Assembly: GCA_025357895.1 (NCBI GenBank)
Contig: JANYLL010000032.1
Span: 1-6,204 of the forward strand
Direction of reading: 5' to 3'
Length of the DNA: 6,204 bases
From: Ignavibacteriota bacterium
GTDB lineage: Bacteria; Bacteroidota; Ignavibacteria; Palsa-1295
Shown: piece after piece, positions 5,902-6,204 of the stretch
Numbering within the stretch: position 1 is the stretch's first letter
Layout of the letters: each line of letters starts with the position of its first letter
Made by a program: the position numbers and the translations under genes
Notes under the pieces: generated by a model
Seen by the model: only the letters and a program-made list of their open reading frames with translations
Database searches by the model: none
Told to the model about the DNA's origin: nothing

Positions 5902-6204
5902 TTATTTCTCATGCACCAGCTTCACTGTCTTCACCTCATTCGAAAAAGTAGAAAATCGGGCTAAGTAAGTGCCGGGACTCCAATTCTTTGTATCAATTTT
6001 TACCGATGATGATTCATTCGGTGGATGATACCCTTGTCCATCGCTCCAAACAATTTTACCGAGAATATCATAGATTTCAATTCGAATTGTCGCACCGCTA
6101 TTCAAGGTATACTGCAATTCTACTTCGTCGTTGAATGGATTTTTAATTGCTGATAGGTTAGCAATGGTATTCTCATTTTTTGGCAATGTCGTTGCAACAC
6201 CGCT
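5902..6204 (-). CDS. T9SS-exported protein, C-terminal sorting domain (5' part beyond window)
   Basis: The frame is open from the right edge to the TAA at 5902-5904, giving the last 100 residues of a larger protein. They match the type A sorting domain of the type IX secretion system (Por secretion tail): an NPFNDEVELQY opening strand (fragment residues 22-32), the hallmark IEIYDILGKIVW (42-53), and WSPGTYLARF (75-84) before a final strand ending KLVHEK. In this family the domain directs the protein across the outer membrane and is usually cleaved, with the cargo attached to the surface or released. The function of the cargo itself lies outside the window. The TTG at 6186 is not a real start, because the frame continues upstream. 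The gene runs in the same direction as lon, with a 212-nt gap. Confidence 0.93.
   Translation of the reverse strand, partial: SGVATTLPKNENTIANLSAIKNPFNDEVELQYTLNSGATIRIEIYDILGKIVWSDGQGYHPPNESSSVKIDTKNWSPGTYLARFSTFSNEVKTVKLVHEK

Noticed and set aside
5727..5964. Small open frames (61 and 76 codons) in the spacer upstream of lon
   Set aside because: Lys/Ile/Phe-rich translations with no recognisable motif, no start signal, and one overlapping the end of the T9SS gene; no evidence of coding.

Overview
The window reads as chromosome of a Bacteroidota/Chlorobiota-type bacterium, possibly Ignavibacteria- or Kapabacteria-like. Three things point there: a C-terminal type IX secretion (T9SS) sorting domain at the right edge, a large TPR lipoprotein whose start resembles the SprE/PorW T9SS proteins, and the absence of a Shine-Dalgarno sequence before every visible start codon. 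The DNA is AT-rich. I see no rRNA, tRNA, CRISPR array, transposase or phage gene. The phylum call is inference.

Layout, left to right. Bases 1-1677 (minus) hold a TPR lipoprotein gene that is open throughout and runs off the left edge (559 codons visible). Bases 1678-1899 form a 222-nt divergent control region. It contains a strong inverted repeat (1822-1880) made of two copies of the palindrome AGACTnAGTCT around a Bacteroidota-like -7 box. Bases 1900-2727 (plus) encode a predicted outer-membrane beta-barrel protein. Two bases after its stop, 2730-3056 (plus) encodes a small monoheme c-type cytochrome lipoprotein, so the two look like one operon. This unit converges on lon (3074-5689, minus), a complete ATP-dependent Lon protease, with a 17-nt gap. 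The 3' end of lon contains a perfect 26-nt palindrome. A 212-nt spacer separates lon from the end of a T9SS-exported protein (5902-6204, minus, only the C-terminal 100 residues visible).

How they may work together: most products other than Lon belong to the cell envelope. These are a possible T9SS lipoprotein, a T9SS cargo tail, and a barrel protein paired with a heme lipoprotein. Lon is a housekeeping cytoplasmic quality-control protease. The least ordinary part is the barrel/cytochrome pair behind a double-dyad promoter, which looks like a dedicated, regulated envelope redox or export unit of unknown function.
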